NCBI RefSeq assembly: GCF_000429025.1
Contig: NZ_AUBB01000050.1
Coordinates: 1-46,094 of the forward strand
Direction: 5' to 3'
Length of the DNA: 46,094 bases
From: Actinospineispora spinosispora DSM 44797
GTDB lineage: Bacteria > Actinomycetota > Actinomycetes > Mycobacteriales > Pseudonocardiaceae
The translations under genes and the position numbers were made by a program. Shown piece after piece: positions 8,392-15,870 of the stretch. How positions within the stretch are numbered: position 1 is the stretch's first letter; each line of letters begins with the position of its first letter. The notes under the pieces were generated by a model. The model searched no databases. It saw nothing but the letters and a program-made list of their open reading frames with translations, and had not been told where the DNA came from.

Positions 8392-9183
8392 TCAGTTCAA
8401 GGGGCGAACTCCTTCGCCATTGGTGGCCTGGGTGAGGCGGTAGCTGTCACCCTCGGTGACCACGATGTGTGCGTGGTGCAAAAGACGATCGACAGTCGCG
8501 GTGGCCAAGGTTTTGGGCATGATCTTGTCGAAGCCCGATGGGTGCAGATTCGAGCTGACGGCGAGGGTGCGGCGTTCGTAAGCGGCATCGACGAGGCGAT
8601 AGAAGCCTTCGGCGGCGTCCGGGCTGACGGGCAGCAGCCCGATGTCGTCGACGAAGATCAGGTCCGAGCGCATGACCTTGGCGATGGCACGGCTGATGGA
8701 GTCGTCGACGCGGTGGCGGCGGACGAGCGCGCCGAGGTCCTCGATGGAGAACCAGGTGACGATGTGTCCGGCTTCGACCGCGGCCTGGCCGAGTGCTTCG
8801 CAGAAGTGGCTCTTGCCGGTGCCCGAGGGCCCGCAGATCGACAGGTTCTCGATGTTGGTGACCCATTCCAGGGTGCGCAACGCGTCTTGGGTGCGGCGCG
8901 GGATGGAGGAGATCTCCTCGCGCCAGTCGCCGAAGGTCTTGCCGGCGGGGAAGCCGGCGCGGTGGCGGCGGGTGCGCAGGTTCGCCGCATCCCGGCCGGC
9001 GGCTTCCTCGGCGAGCAGGACGCGAACGACCTCGGCGGGGTCCCAGCGTTGTGCCTTGGCGGTGGGGATCAGGTCGGTGAGCGCGCGGCGGATGTGGGGT
9101 AGCTTCAGCCGCTTGGTCAGCATCAGGGCTTCGGCGAGCGGGTCACCGGTGGAACCGGCGACCCTCAGAGGTGCGGCGGGCAT
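8392..9183 (-). CDS. istB: IS21 helper ATPase IstB
   Basis: A 263-residue AAA+ protein. Walker A is GPSGTGKSHF at about residues 118-127, and Walker B is LIFVDDIGLLPVS at about residue 175. A sensor Asn lies in the VSSNLHPSGFDKIMP segment. The C-terminal MPKTLATATVDRLLHHAHI arginine-finger region is typical of IstB/DnaC-like helpers. IstB delivers IstA to target DNA and stimulates strand transfer. The start codon follows immediately after the istA stop (TAGATG), so the two genes are translationally coupled. Length equals the family norm and no lesion is seen. Confidence 0.93.
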   Translation of the reverse strand: MPAAPLRVAGSTGDPLAEALMLTKRLKLPHIRRALTDLIPTAKAQRWDPAEVVRVLLAEEAAGRDAANLRTRRHRAGFPAGKTFGDWREEISSIPRRTQDALRTLEWVTNIENLSICGPSGTGKSHFCEALGQAAVEAGHIVTWFSIEDLGALVRRHRVDDSISRAIAKVMRSDLIFVDDIGLLPVSPDAAEGFYRLVDAAYERRTLAVSSNLHPSGFDKIMPKTLATATVDRLLHHAHIVVTEGDSYRLTQATNGEGVRPLN

Positions 9184-10746
9184 CTAACGGGACTCGCTTT
9201 CGTCATCGACGCTGCTGGGCAGTGTGCGGGCAGAGGTGTCGTCCTCGGTGGCAGTGGACCCCAGCCGGGACCAGGCCGAGGTGCCTGGCTGCAGGGAGTG
9301 GTCCTCACTAGGCCGGATCGGTTCGGTCTCTTCACGGCCGATGTTGTATGTGAGGATGCGGATCAGATCGTTGTCGGCGAACCGCCCGGCGATCGCGGCG
9401 ATCCCAAGTGCGCGGTCGACCTCGGCCGCGGGGTGCAGCTTGGCGAGGGTGACCGCCTCGGCCATCTTCGGTCGGATCCGGCGGACCCCAGTCGCGGCGG
9501 CCTCGGTCAGCCAGGAGCTCGCCCCGTCGCCCAGGGCAAGGAACGCGGTCTCCTCCGCGGTGCGCGGCTTCGGGGTGCGTTCGCCGTGATGGTCGTTGCG
9601 CGGCGGGTAGTGCTCGTCGTTGATCGACGGGGTGCCCGGGGTGGTGCGGTGATGGCGGGCGATCTCGAACGGGTGCCCGTGGTCGTCGACGCCGGTGACG
9701 ATCAGCTCGTCGCCGTGCCAGCGGACCCAGACCCGGGTGTCGGCCAGCTGCATCTGGGTCGGGACCGAGTAGCGGGCGCCCTCGACCGACACCGTGGAGT
9801 CCCAGGTGACACGGCGGGTGGTGCCGAACGCGACGGTGAACGGCTCGCGGGTGATCGGGTGCAGCCGGGTCCGTTCCTCGGCCAGCGACTCGACCGGTGG
9901 CCGCCGGGTCTCCCGATGCGGGCGGGCATTGACCTCGGTGCAGAAGTCGCGGCAGGCGGCCTCGAGCTCGCCGAAGGTTCGGTACTGGCCCAGCAGGTTC
10001 GCCTCGGCCGGGACCAGGTCGGCCTTGGCGATCCGCACCGTTGCCTCCGACCCGCCCTTGGTCTGCGGATCTGCTGGCATACAGGTGCGGATCGAGAGCC
10101 CGTAGTGGCGTCCGACCTCGACGATGTCGGGGTTGCGCACCGCGATACCGGCGATGTGGTCGGTCGAGACCGTCTTCTCGTTGTCGGTCAGCGCGTAGGT
10201 CGGGACCCCGCCGATCCGACGCAGGGTCGTATCCAGACACGCCACCACCGTCGGCAGCGTCTTGTCCCAGACCGGGATCACCACCCGAAACCGCGACCAC
10301 GCCAACCACGCGCACCACAGCTGCGTCTGCCGGCCCTTGATCCGCGGGCCATGCCCCCAATCCCACTGCAGCCAGAGCCCGGGCTCAGGGATCCACGGCC
10401 GGAACACCCTCCTCTGCCCTGCCTTGAGCTGGGCCTTGACCTGCGCGACCGTCCGTCGGGTCGTGCGCTCTGCACCGGCGAACCCCATCGCGGCGATCCG
10501 CCGGTGCACGACATCCGCGCGGACCTTCCCATTCGAGCGGACCACCAGCTCCTCGATCTTGGGTAGGTACTCGTCGATCGGCCGAACTCGATGCTCCCGC
10601 TCGACCGGCGACTCGCCCGCCGCCCGCAACGCCACATACCGAGCCACCGTGTGGTGGTCACACCCGGCCAGCTCCGCCGCGGCCCGGTAGCTCCCCGTGA
10701 GGTCATACGCCTCCAGGATTTCCATGATCTCCCTGCTGTTCTTCAT
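9184..10746 (-). CDS. istA: IS21 transposase IstA
   Basis: N-terminal HTH (MKNSREIMEILEAYDLTGSY, then AELAGCDHHTVARYV) followed by the DDE/RNase H core. Catalytic residues are visible in WLQWDWGHGP, in YALTDNEKTVST and in TKGGSEATVRIAKADL. A beta-barrel and a C-terminal region that contacts IstB complete the chain. The frame is open 27 codons further up to 10827, but that extension runs through the terminal repeats, so ATG 10746 is preferred. The protein is then about 520 residues, normal for IstA. With istB intact, the element may still be able to move. Confidence 0.92.
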   Translation of the reverse strand: MKNSREIMEILEAYDLTGSYRAAAELAGCDHHTVARYVALRAAGESPVEREHRVRPIDEYLPKIEELVVRSNGKVRADVVHRRIAAMGFAGAERTTRRTVAQVKAQLKAGQRRVFRPWIPEPGLWLQWDWGHGPRIKGRQTQLWCAWLAWSRFRVVIPVWDKTLPTVVACLDTTLRRIGGVPTYALTDNEKTVSTDHIAGIAVRNPDIVEVGRHYGLSIRTCMPADPQTKGGSEATVRIAKADLVPAEANLLGQYRTFGELEAACRDFCTEVNARPHRETRRPPVESLAEERTRLHPITREPFTVAFGTTRRVTWDSTVSVEGARYSVPTQMQLADTRVWVRWHGDELIVTGVDDHGHPFEIARHHRTTPGTPSINDEHYPPRNDHHGERTPKPRTAEETAFLALGDGASSWLTEAAATGVRRIRPKMAEAVTLAKLHPAAEVDRALGIAAIAGRFADNDLIRILTYNIGREETEPIRPSEDHSLQPGTSAWSRLGSTATEDDTSARTLPSSVDDESESR

Positions 10747-10799
10747 GTCGCGCAGCCAACCCGCGCGACCCGTCGAAACGATCACTGGGGAGAACATCT

Positions 10800-10878
10800 G
10801 GCCGTACACGGGGAACTCGGTGGCCACTGCTGGGGAAACAAGTGGCCGCCCACGGGGATCTTCTACTGGCCGCCGTCA
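10800..10878. repeat. IS21 right terminal multiple repeats
   Basis: The mirror of the left end: TGGCCGTACACGGGGAA, TGGCCACTGCTGGGGAA, TGGCCGCCCACGGGGAT and a final TGGCCGCCGTCA, spaced 20-25 bp apart and ending at 10878. This confirms the element boundary on the istA side. Confidence 0.7.
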
Positions 10879-10944
10879 CCTCAGCGCTGCCATCACCGCT
10901 CCCCACCGGGCGCCGTCCAGATCCATCCGAGGTACTGGCAACAC

Positions 10945-11050
10945 GAGACCGCGTCGCCATCGGTGAGTATTGCTTGTGCGGTCTGAACCTGTAGGAGCAG
11001 ACCCGGCAGTTGGTGCGCCAGGCCGTCGTGCAGGTCACGAGCTATCCGCG
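10945..11050 (-). pseudogene. Histidine kinase (HisKA_3 type) H-box scrap
   Basis: On the minus strand the frame reads RQRTRIARDLHDGLAHQL, then LLLQVQTAQAILTDGDA. This is the dimerisation and phospho-acceptor helix (catalytic His in RDLHDGLAH) of NarL-partner sensor kinases. Only about 35 residues remain. The upstream side ends at the junction with a recombinase fragment near 11045 and the downstream side decays before the IS21 end. Because the response regulator downstream of IS21 is on the same strand, the kinase and regulator were probably one operon broken by the element. Confidence 0.7.
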
Positions 11051-11305
11051 TCCGCTGGCGCCGGCGACGGTTCTACGTTACGAGAACACCGCCGGCCGGT
11101 TCCTGCGCGAACAGGCGATGGCCGACGGGTCGTTCGAGCCGTCGACGTTGCTCGGTGCAGACGTCAACGCTTACTTACTGCGGGAATGCGCTCGGGTGTC
11201 GGCCGGATCAGCCAAGGGACGGGTCGCGGAGCTGCGCTCGATACTGCGGTTTCTGTATCTGCAGAACCTCACTTCGCTGCGGCTGGGCGCCGCCGTGCCG
11301 CCGGT
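11045..11305 (+). pseudogene. Tyrosine recombinase N-terminal fragment (second type)
   Basis: The frame reads LAPATVLRYENTAGRFLREQ, VNAYLLRECARVSAGSAK, GRVAELRSILRFLYLQNLT and RLGAAVPPVGGW. This is the core-binding domain of a site-specific tyrosine recombinase found as one member of tandem recombinase sets in actinomycetes. It is a different type from the scraps at 4726 and 29770. The catalytic domain is missing: after PPVGGW at about 11305 the DNA belongs to a gene on the opposite strand. The apparent start upstream overlaps the histidine-kinase scrap, so the real N-terminus is lost as well. Confidence 0.7.
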
Positions 11306-11660
11306 CGGTGGATGGCCCCAGCGCCAGGCCCGCTTCCGCCGCCGCGACAATGCCCAGCCGCGGCAATCCCACCACCGCGCTCCACGTCCCCGTTGCCGAT
11401 GCCTCCGCCATGACCGCGAGCACGACAGGAGTCGAGGAGCGCACCCGCACGACAGTGACCCGGCGCAGTCCCTCGCCTGGGAACAGCGGCCTCAACAGCG
11501 GCGACACGGGCAGCAGCGATTCCTCCCGTACCGCGCCCGGTCGGTGCTTGCGTTGTCCGGACTCCTCCAGCCCTCGCATCGCACGCCGCGGCAGCCCCTT
11601 GGCATGGGCCAACCGCTCAGCCTGATCACCTGCTACTGCCGCCGGCATAGCGCTGCCCAA
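11306..11660 (-). pseudogene. ImuA-like (SOS mutasome accessory) protein, truncated
   Basis: The minus-strand frame contains LFPGEGLRRVTVVRVRSSTP, then LAVMAEASATGTWSAVVGLP and LGIVAAAEAGLALGP. This resembles the RecA-like N-terminal core of the actinobacterial ImuA' proteins, which work with ImuB and DnaE2 in damage-induced translesion synthesis. The family is about 250 residues. Here about 115 residues remain before the frame enters recombinase sequence at about 11305. No imuB or dnaE2 gene is in the window, so this is a displaced fragment. The family assignment is from pattern memory and is moderate. Confidence 0.5.
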
Positions 11661-11665
11661 GGCGA

Positions 11666-11980
11666 TCAGGAGGAGCTGGTGGGAGAAGCGTGTCGCGGGC
11701 GCGGGTCCATCTGAGCGCGCAAGGCGTTCGCCAGTCCACGTACTGCTCGTCGGATCTCCGGGGCCATTCCTCGGCCGGCCACCAGCTCGTTCGCCGTGGC
11801 GTACAGTACCGCCCGGACCTGGCCGGCGCTGGCGGAATCCAACGCGAATCCCGCCGGCAGCAGCCCAGCCACAGCGTGCAGCACATCTGCCTCCTCGGCC
11901 TCTCCTCTACTCACCCGACGATCCCGGTCATACCTCGACCCGCTACCCACCGAACCTCCCCAGTCGCCGTTATCGAACAT
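11666..11980 (-). CDS. Hypothetical small helical protein
   Basis: A 104-residue frame with a Gly/Ser/Arg-rich first third and a helical segment DVLHAVAGLLPAGFALDSAS, then VRAVLYATANELVAGRGMAP and EIRRAVRGLANALRAQMDP. Composition and codon use look genuinely coding, but I do not recognise the family. It ends 6 bp upstream of the ImuA-like frame on the same strand, so the two may once have been co-transcribed. Confidence 0.45.
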   Translation of the reverse strand: MFDNGDWGGSVGSGSRYDRDRRVSRGEAEEADVLHAVAGLLPAGFALDSASAGQVRAVLYATANELVAGRGMAPEIRRAVRGLANALRAQMDPRPRHASPTSSS

Positions 11981-12108
11981 ATGTTCCCCTCAGGTTCGCA
12001 AGGTAGTCGATTGTGTTGAACGTCGCCAGTGTGACGGACCACGGCATCTGTCACTTGATCACGACAACTGTCACCGTGGGGCCACCCCCGGCTTCGCCGG
12101 CGCGCTGC

Positions 12109-12990
12109 TCAGAGCGAGAAGTCTTCTGCGATGAGGGCGGCCAGCTCCAGGAATGTGCGTCGGGTGTTGTCCCGCAAAGCGTCGAGTTCGACGCGTTTGC
12201 CGGCGGCCAGGTGCGGGTCATAGGGGATCTCGACTACTGCGCGGGTCCGTCCTTGGAACTGCGCTCGGATCTGTCCTCGGTCTGCCCGTGGGCTCGGGCC
12301 CTGACAGAGCACCACGACCGCGTCGGAGACGATCTCCGAGTAGCCGTGCTCGGACAGCCAATCCAAGGTAGCGGAGGCCCGCGCCGCCCGGTCCGCGGTG
12401 GGCGGGGCAACCAGTACCAGTGAATCAGCCAAGGCGAGCGTTCCCTCGTTCGCCGAGTGCGCTAGGTCTGTGCCGACATCGGTAATAGTGATGTTATAAA
12501 ACTGGGCTAGCGTCGAGTGCAGCCGCCTGTAATCCATTTTAGTCAGGTCCCGAGAGGTTACCTGGTCCTGTTCAGAGGCCAGCACATGCAGGCGGCCAGC
12601 CATACTCATGTAACGCGACACGGCAGTCAGGGAATCGACTTCCGCGAAGTCTTCCAGCAGTTCTCTTGCTGTTCTACCGGTCTGGCCGGTGAGCCGATCG
12701 GCCAGTGTGCCAGCGTCACGGTTAGTGTCGACCGCGACAATTCGGTCACCACGGCATTCCGCCAACGTCAGCCCCAGCGCCGCGCACACTGTGGTTCTAC
12801 CCACGCCGCCTTTCATCGAGCTCACCGCGATCTGGTGCGCCCACGGCAGGCCATGGCGGAGTCGGTTGCGCGGAATATCGCCACAATCTGGCAGACGTAC
12901 CAGGATGCGGGCGCCTCCACCTTTATCGTTGCTGGCTGGCTGAGTGGGCCGCTTCCAGATTCTGTGCTCTGCTGGCTCGATGTCAGCCAA
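12109..12990 (-). CDS. MinD/ParA-like ATPase of the type VII secretion kind, N-terminus doubtful
   Basis: From about residue 49 the protein is a SIMIBI P-loop ATPase: AVSSMKGGVGRTTVCAALGL (deviant Walker A with signature Lys), IVAVDTNRDAGTLADRL (Walker A' Asp), ITITDVGTDLAHSANEG (Walker B region) and DSLVLVAPPTADRA. This matches the ATPase domain of EspI/Rv3876-like proteins tied to ESX secretion. Those carry a long proline-rich N-terminus, which is absent here. The first 48 codons lie antisense to a kinase fragment at 12853-13200, so the real start was probably lost by rearrangement. No ESX genes are nearby. Confidence 0.7.
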   Translation of the reverse strand: MADIEPAEHRIWKRPTQPASNDKGGGARILVRLPDCGDIPRNRLRHGLPWAHQIAVSSMKGGVGRTTVCAALGLTLAECRGDRIVAVDTNRDAGTLADRLTGQTGRTARELLEDFAEVDSLTAVSRYMSMAGRLHVLASEQDQVTSRDLTKMDYRRLHSTLAQFYNITITDVGTDLAHSANEGTLALADSLVLVAPPTADRAARASATLDWLSEHGYSEIVSDAVVVLCQGPSPRADRGQIRAQFQGRTRAVVEIPYDPHLAAGKRVELDALRDNTRRTFLELAALIAEDFSL

Positions 12991-13200
12991 GTTTCCCTCG
13001 AGGAGCGTCTAATCATGCGTGGACGTGGGTGTGGCCCAGCTGCGCCGGGCGATGAGTTGCAAGGCTTACCGGATGACGAGCTCCGCAAGCTCGCAATCAC
13101 CCTTCCGGTGCCAACCAGCGCCGACCTTTCCATCTGCACCGACGGACTTTCCGTAAAAGAGTCTGCCGAGGCGCTCAGCCGACTCCTTGCCTCTAGGTAA
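12853..13200 (+). pseudogene. P-loop nucleoside-kinase-like protein, C-terminal part
   Basis: The plus-strand frame reads MAESVARNIATIWQTYQDAG, STFIVAGWLSGPLPDSVLC, DVSQVSLEERLIMRGRG and, to the stop at 13198-13200, PVPTSADLSICTDGLSVKES. This is the distal half of the AAA/kinase-like ATP-binding proteins of actinomycetes. It includes the segment naming the ligand-dependent substrate helix, the ERL.RGRG lid arginines and a final TDGLSVEE helix. The Walker A half is missing. Its 5' part lies antisense to the first 48 codons assigned to the MinD-like gene, which marks a rearrangement junction at about 12850. Confidence 0.5.
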
Positions 13201-13383
13201 CAGAGTTCCATGTGAGTTGGAGAGTTCCTGCAGCTCAGTGTTGGCGAGCGCGATTAGCGTGCTGACGCGGTTGGTAGCTTCGAGCGAGACGAGTCAATAT
13301 CATAGAACCCGCGCAACTGAGGATATGGGTATCGATCTAATCAGGTTGATCAAACGCTCGACAAGCGTCGGGTTGGCTGAGCG

Positions 13384-13683
13384 TACGGGATGCTGCACCT
13401 GATGGCCGCGCTCGCCGACACCGCGCAGGGCCGCATCGAGAACGCCCGCGACCACATCGCCGAAGCCGCCGACGTTGCATCTCGCCCCGAGGTGGGCGAT
13501 GGGAACTTCATGCACATGTGGTTCTCCCGCGGCAACGTCGGCATGTGGGAAACCATGCTCGCCGTCGAAGCCGGTGAGGGCGGCAAGACCGTGGAGATCG
13601 CCCGCAGCCTCAACCCGACAGGCTCCCGGCGGCGCAGTCACGGCGCGGCATGTGCCAGTTGGCTTGTCTGGATGACTGAGTAG
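13384..13683 (+). pseudogene. XRE-family regulator, C-terminal TPR-like fragment
   Basis: Reads YGMLHLMAALADTAQGRIEN, ARDHIAEAADVASRPEVGDG, MHMWFSRGNVGMWETMLAVE and AGEGGKTVEIARSLNP. It then shifts frame to PAAQSRRGMCQLACLDD and a stop. This is the characteristic tail of the large actinobacterial XRE regulators whose N-terminal HTH is followed by helical repeats. The 5' side is cut directly before YGML. A decayed N-terminal half of the same family, missing just this tail, lies at 32162-32740 on the other strand. Confidence 0.7.
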
Positions 13684-14513
13684 ATCTCAGCTAAAAGCTG
13701 TCCTCAGCCCTTGCGAATTGAGGCCAGCCGGAAAAGTTTCGAGCACCTGGTTGTGCTCGTCAGTTCCGACCGCAGATGCTCGTCGGAGACGACCGCACCT
13801 CTGGATCCGGCAAGGCGATGTTCGCTAGTTTCGGCCACATCTGGCTCTTCCTCCGTCCTGGCTGCTGTGCTGTCGACGAGGAGTTGGTCAACGTGGCGCC
13901 CGGAGGCATAGTCGAGGACAGACGACGTTGACCAGCATTCCGTCCGTTGCCATTAAAGCTTGTCCTGTTGTCAGCGGAGTCTGACCGAACGTCGGTTTCT
14001 GTCAGCGGGGTTTGTTCTAAGAGGCTCGGAGATCAAGGCGAGTTGGCCCCCTGTCGGCTGATCCAGGCGGTCATGATCTCTGCTGCGAGCCAGTGGTAGC
14101 AGGATTCGGCTTGTTGGACGGCGGAGATGCCGTTGTGCAGTCGTGCGAATCGGCATCACGGATGAGCAGGAACGTGATGATGTCGGCGTGCAGTGGTTCG
14201 CTGCTGTGGACATTTCTGGAGTTCTCGACGTCGATGGCTTGATGTAGAAGTCGACCACCTCACTGACCGTCTGCTGCCCCCGCCGCGCAGCCTCCCACAG
14301 CGACCCTGCTCGATATCCGCGCCGGCCGGGCGGCCGATGAAACGTCATTCCCTGTTGCTGACCGGGGCCATCCAGGTGGAGCGCCACGCGCCGAGCTCGA
14401 TATCATAGACGCGGAGGGTGGCGCCGTGAAATCCCGGGGCCTTGCCCTCGCCGGGGTGATCACGGCCGGACACCTTCCACACGTCCCTCACCGCACGCCC
14501 GCCCACCCAGCAT
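13684..14513. other. Gene-poor debris, no assignable gene
   Basis: About 830 bp with many stops in all frames. On the minus strand around 14050-14190 the words FARLHNGISAVQQAESCYHW, then LAAEIMTAWISRQG, look protein-like but are flanked by stops and frameshifts, and I cannot name the family. Nothing else could be supported. Confidence 0.35.
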
Positions 14514-14788
14514 CTACCCGAACCGCAGCGCCCCGCTCATGACAAGGGCCTGCGACCCGTCCGGGTTGTAGATCACGCATTCCGGCGCCCAGGAGCAGAC
14601 GAACTGGCCGAACCGGTTGCCAGCTCCGGTCTCGCTCAAGTGCTGTGCGGGGCGCCGGGTAGATCGTCGATGGTCAACAAATCCGACGTGATGACATCCT
14701 CTTGGTTGATCTTCATCGCGGTCGCGACGATCTCGATGCCGACTACCGTCGACCCTCCCGCACGGGGAGAGTCCAGAATTTGCGCCAT
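14514..14788 (-). pseudogene. Unidentified small gene, frameshifted, overlapping the merR start
   Basis: A minus-strand frame starts at ATG 14788 and reads MAQILDSPRAGGSTVVGIEI, VATAMKINQEDVITSDLL and TIDDLPGAPHST, then a stop at 14636. Directly after it, another frame reads TGAGNRFGQFVCSWAPECVI and NPDGSQALVMSGALRF to a stop at 14514. Both halves have coding-like composition, and a single frameshift at about 14636 would join them into a protein of about 90 residues. I do not recognise it. Its start codon shares the bases CATG with the merR start on the other strand, so the first codons also contain the MerR promoter and operator. Confidence 0.35.
14749..14779 (+). promoter_or_regulatory. MerR-type promoter with 19-bp spacer and operator dyad
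   Basis: A -35-like TCGACC (14749-14754) and a -10-like CAGAAT (14774-14779) are separated by 19 bp, the long spacer that defines MerR-regulated promoters. The spacer and -35 hold the dyad GACCCTCCC...GGGGAGAGTC (14751-14773). The predicted transcription start falls at about 14786, next to the ATG at 14787, so the mRNA is probably leaderless. Autoregulation by the downstream MerR gene is the natural reading. Confidence 0.65.
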
Positions 14789-15605
14789 GAGCGTGTTGCT
14801 GACGATCGGTGACTTCTCCCGGATGACGTACCTGAGCGTGAAAGCGCTACGCCACTACCACGACATCGGCCTGCTGGAGCCCGCGGCGGTCGACCCCGCA
14901 AGCGGCTACCGCCTCTACCAACCCGACCAGGTCGCGACAGCACAGGTGATCCGGCGGCTCCGGGATCTGGACATGCCCCTGGACGCGGTCCGCACAGTGT
15001 TGCGGGCACCCGACCTGGACGCACGGAACACCGCGATCGTCGAACACCTGCACGGAATGGAACGACGGCTGGAACAGCTGAGCAGCACCGTGACCTCGCT
15101 TCGGGTCCTGCTGGAACGGCCCTCGGTCCCGATCGAGGTCGAGTACCGCTCCGCGACCCCGGTACACGTGCTGGCCATCACCGGCCGCGTGAGCATGGCC
15201 GACTCCTACGCCTGGTTGGACCAGGCCCAGGAAGAGATCAGCGCGGCGCTGACCGCCCTGGACGTGCGCCGGACGGGACCGGACGGGGCGCTGTACTTCA
15301 ACGACTTCTTCGAAAACGACGCAGGCAACGTCACCGCGTTCGTGCCGATCACCGGATCGGTGAGCACCCCCGGACGGATCCAAGCAGTCGAGCTACCAGC
15401 GGTAGAGCTGGCCGTCACCGTGCACCACGGCACTTCAGCCCAGATCGACCGCACCTACGGGGCACTAGGCACCTACGTGGCACAGCGGGCAGTCGGCGTC
15501 ACCGGACCGATCCGCGAGCACTACCTAATCACCTCAGCCGACACCGACGTCGAACACCGCCACCGCACCGAAGTCTGCTGGCCGGTATTCCGCACCGGCC
15601 AATGA
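14787..15605 (+). CDS. MerR-family regulator with GyrI-like effector-binding domain
   Basis: A 272-residue BmrR-like protein. Winged HTH at residues 5-75: LTIGDFSRMTYLSVKALRHY, HDIGLLEPAAVDPASGYRLY. Dimerisation coiled coil at about 80-120 (IVEHLHGMERRLEQLSSTVT). GyrI-like ligand pocket at about 125-270, with aromatic and acidic residues (DSYAWLDQAQEEISAAL, GALYFNDFFENDAGNV, YLITSADTDVEHRHRTEVCW). Such proteins sense cationic drugs and similar ligands and activate exporters by DNA distortion. The frame is open upstream to 14640, but the MerR-type promoter ends at 14779 and the domain begins at ATG 14787, so that start is chosen. No obvious target gene adjoins; the IS256 scar follows. Confidence 0.92.
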   Translation: MSVLLTIGDFSRMTYLSVKALRHYHDIGLLEPAAVDPASGYRLYQPDQVATAQVIRRLRDLDMPLDAVRTVLRAPDLDARNTAIVEHLHGMERRLEQLSSTVTSLRVLLERPSVPIEVEYRSATPVHVLAITGRVSMADSYAWLDQAQEEISAALTALDVRRTGPDGALYFNDFFENDAGNVTAFVPITGSVSTPGRIQAVELPAVELAVTVHHGTSAQIDRTYGALGTYVAQRAVGVTGPIREHYLITSADTDVEHRHRTEVCWPVFRTGQ

Positions 15606-15676
15606 CTCTCCCTTAGCCCGGTAAGGAACCCGGTCTTCCGCATTGAAAGCGCGGCCGCCTAGAGCGTGTCACCCAA

Positions 15677-15799
15677 CTATGGTCGGGCGAGGATAACGAT
15701 CGCGGCGAGTAGGAGCGATAGAACGATCTCGTCCACCCGGGACAACCGCCGCTGACGCTTGCGGACAATGGTCGCCACTGGCTCCAGCGTTTCGGTCAT
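15677..15799 (-). pseudogene. IS256 transposase micro-remnant with internal deletion
   Basis: The 40-codon frame MTETLEPVATIVRKRQRRLS followed by RVDEIVLSLLLAAIVILARP joins the first five residues of an IS256 transposase directly to the IVRKRQRRLxxVDEIVLSL block. That block normally lies about 90 residues further on (compare 75-445). The deletion keeps the frame. The rest is lost within ten codons. It sits about 70 bp downstream of the tetR stop. Confidence 0.65.
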
Positions 15800-15870
15800 G
15801 ATCGGTCCTTCCCACCAATCTCACACTCGGCGTGTCGACAAAGATTCAAATCCGCCGTTATTCCGACACT

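Larger units (their letters stand above)
8280..10878 (-). mobile_element. IS21-family insertion sequence, apparently intact
   Basis: About 2.6 kb with istA followed by istB on the minus strand. The ends fit IS21: left TGTCAATGGCCAGTTGG and right (reverse complement) TGACGGCGGCCAGTAGA align, and both continue with GGCGGCCA-type subterminal repeats spaced 20-25 bp apart. No matching target duplication is visible: the flanks read GCAGCCG on the left and CCTCAGC on the right. The neighbours are the truncated halves of a two-component pair. This fits insertion followed by an adjacent deletion, or recombination between two copies. Confidence 0.85.

Noticed and set aside
8380..9102. Long plus-strand open frames across istB and istA (for example 8380-9102 and 9298-10566)
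   Set aside because: Antisense shadows produced by high GC; the minus-strand istA/istB motifs are unambiguous.
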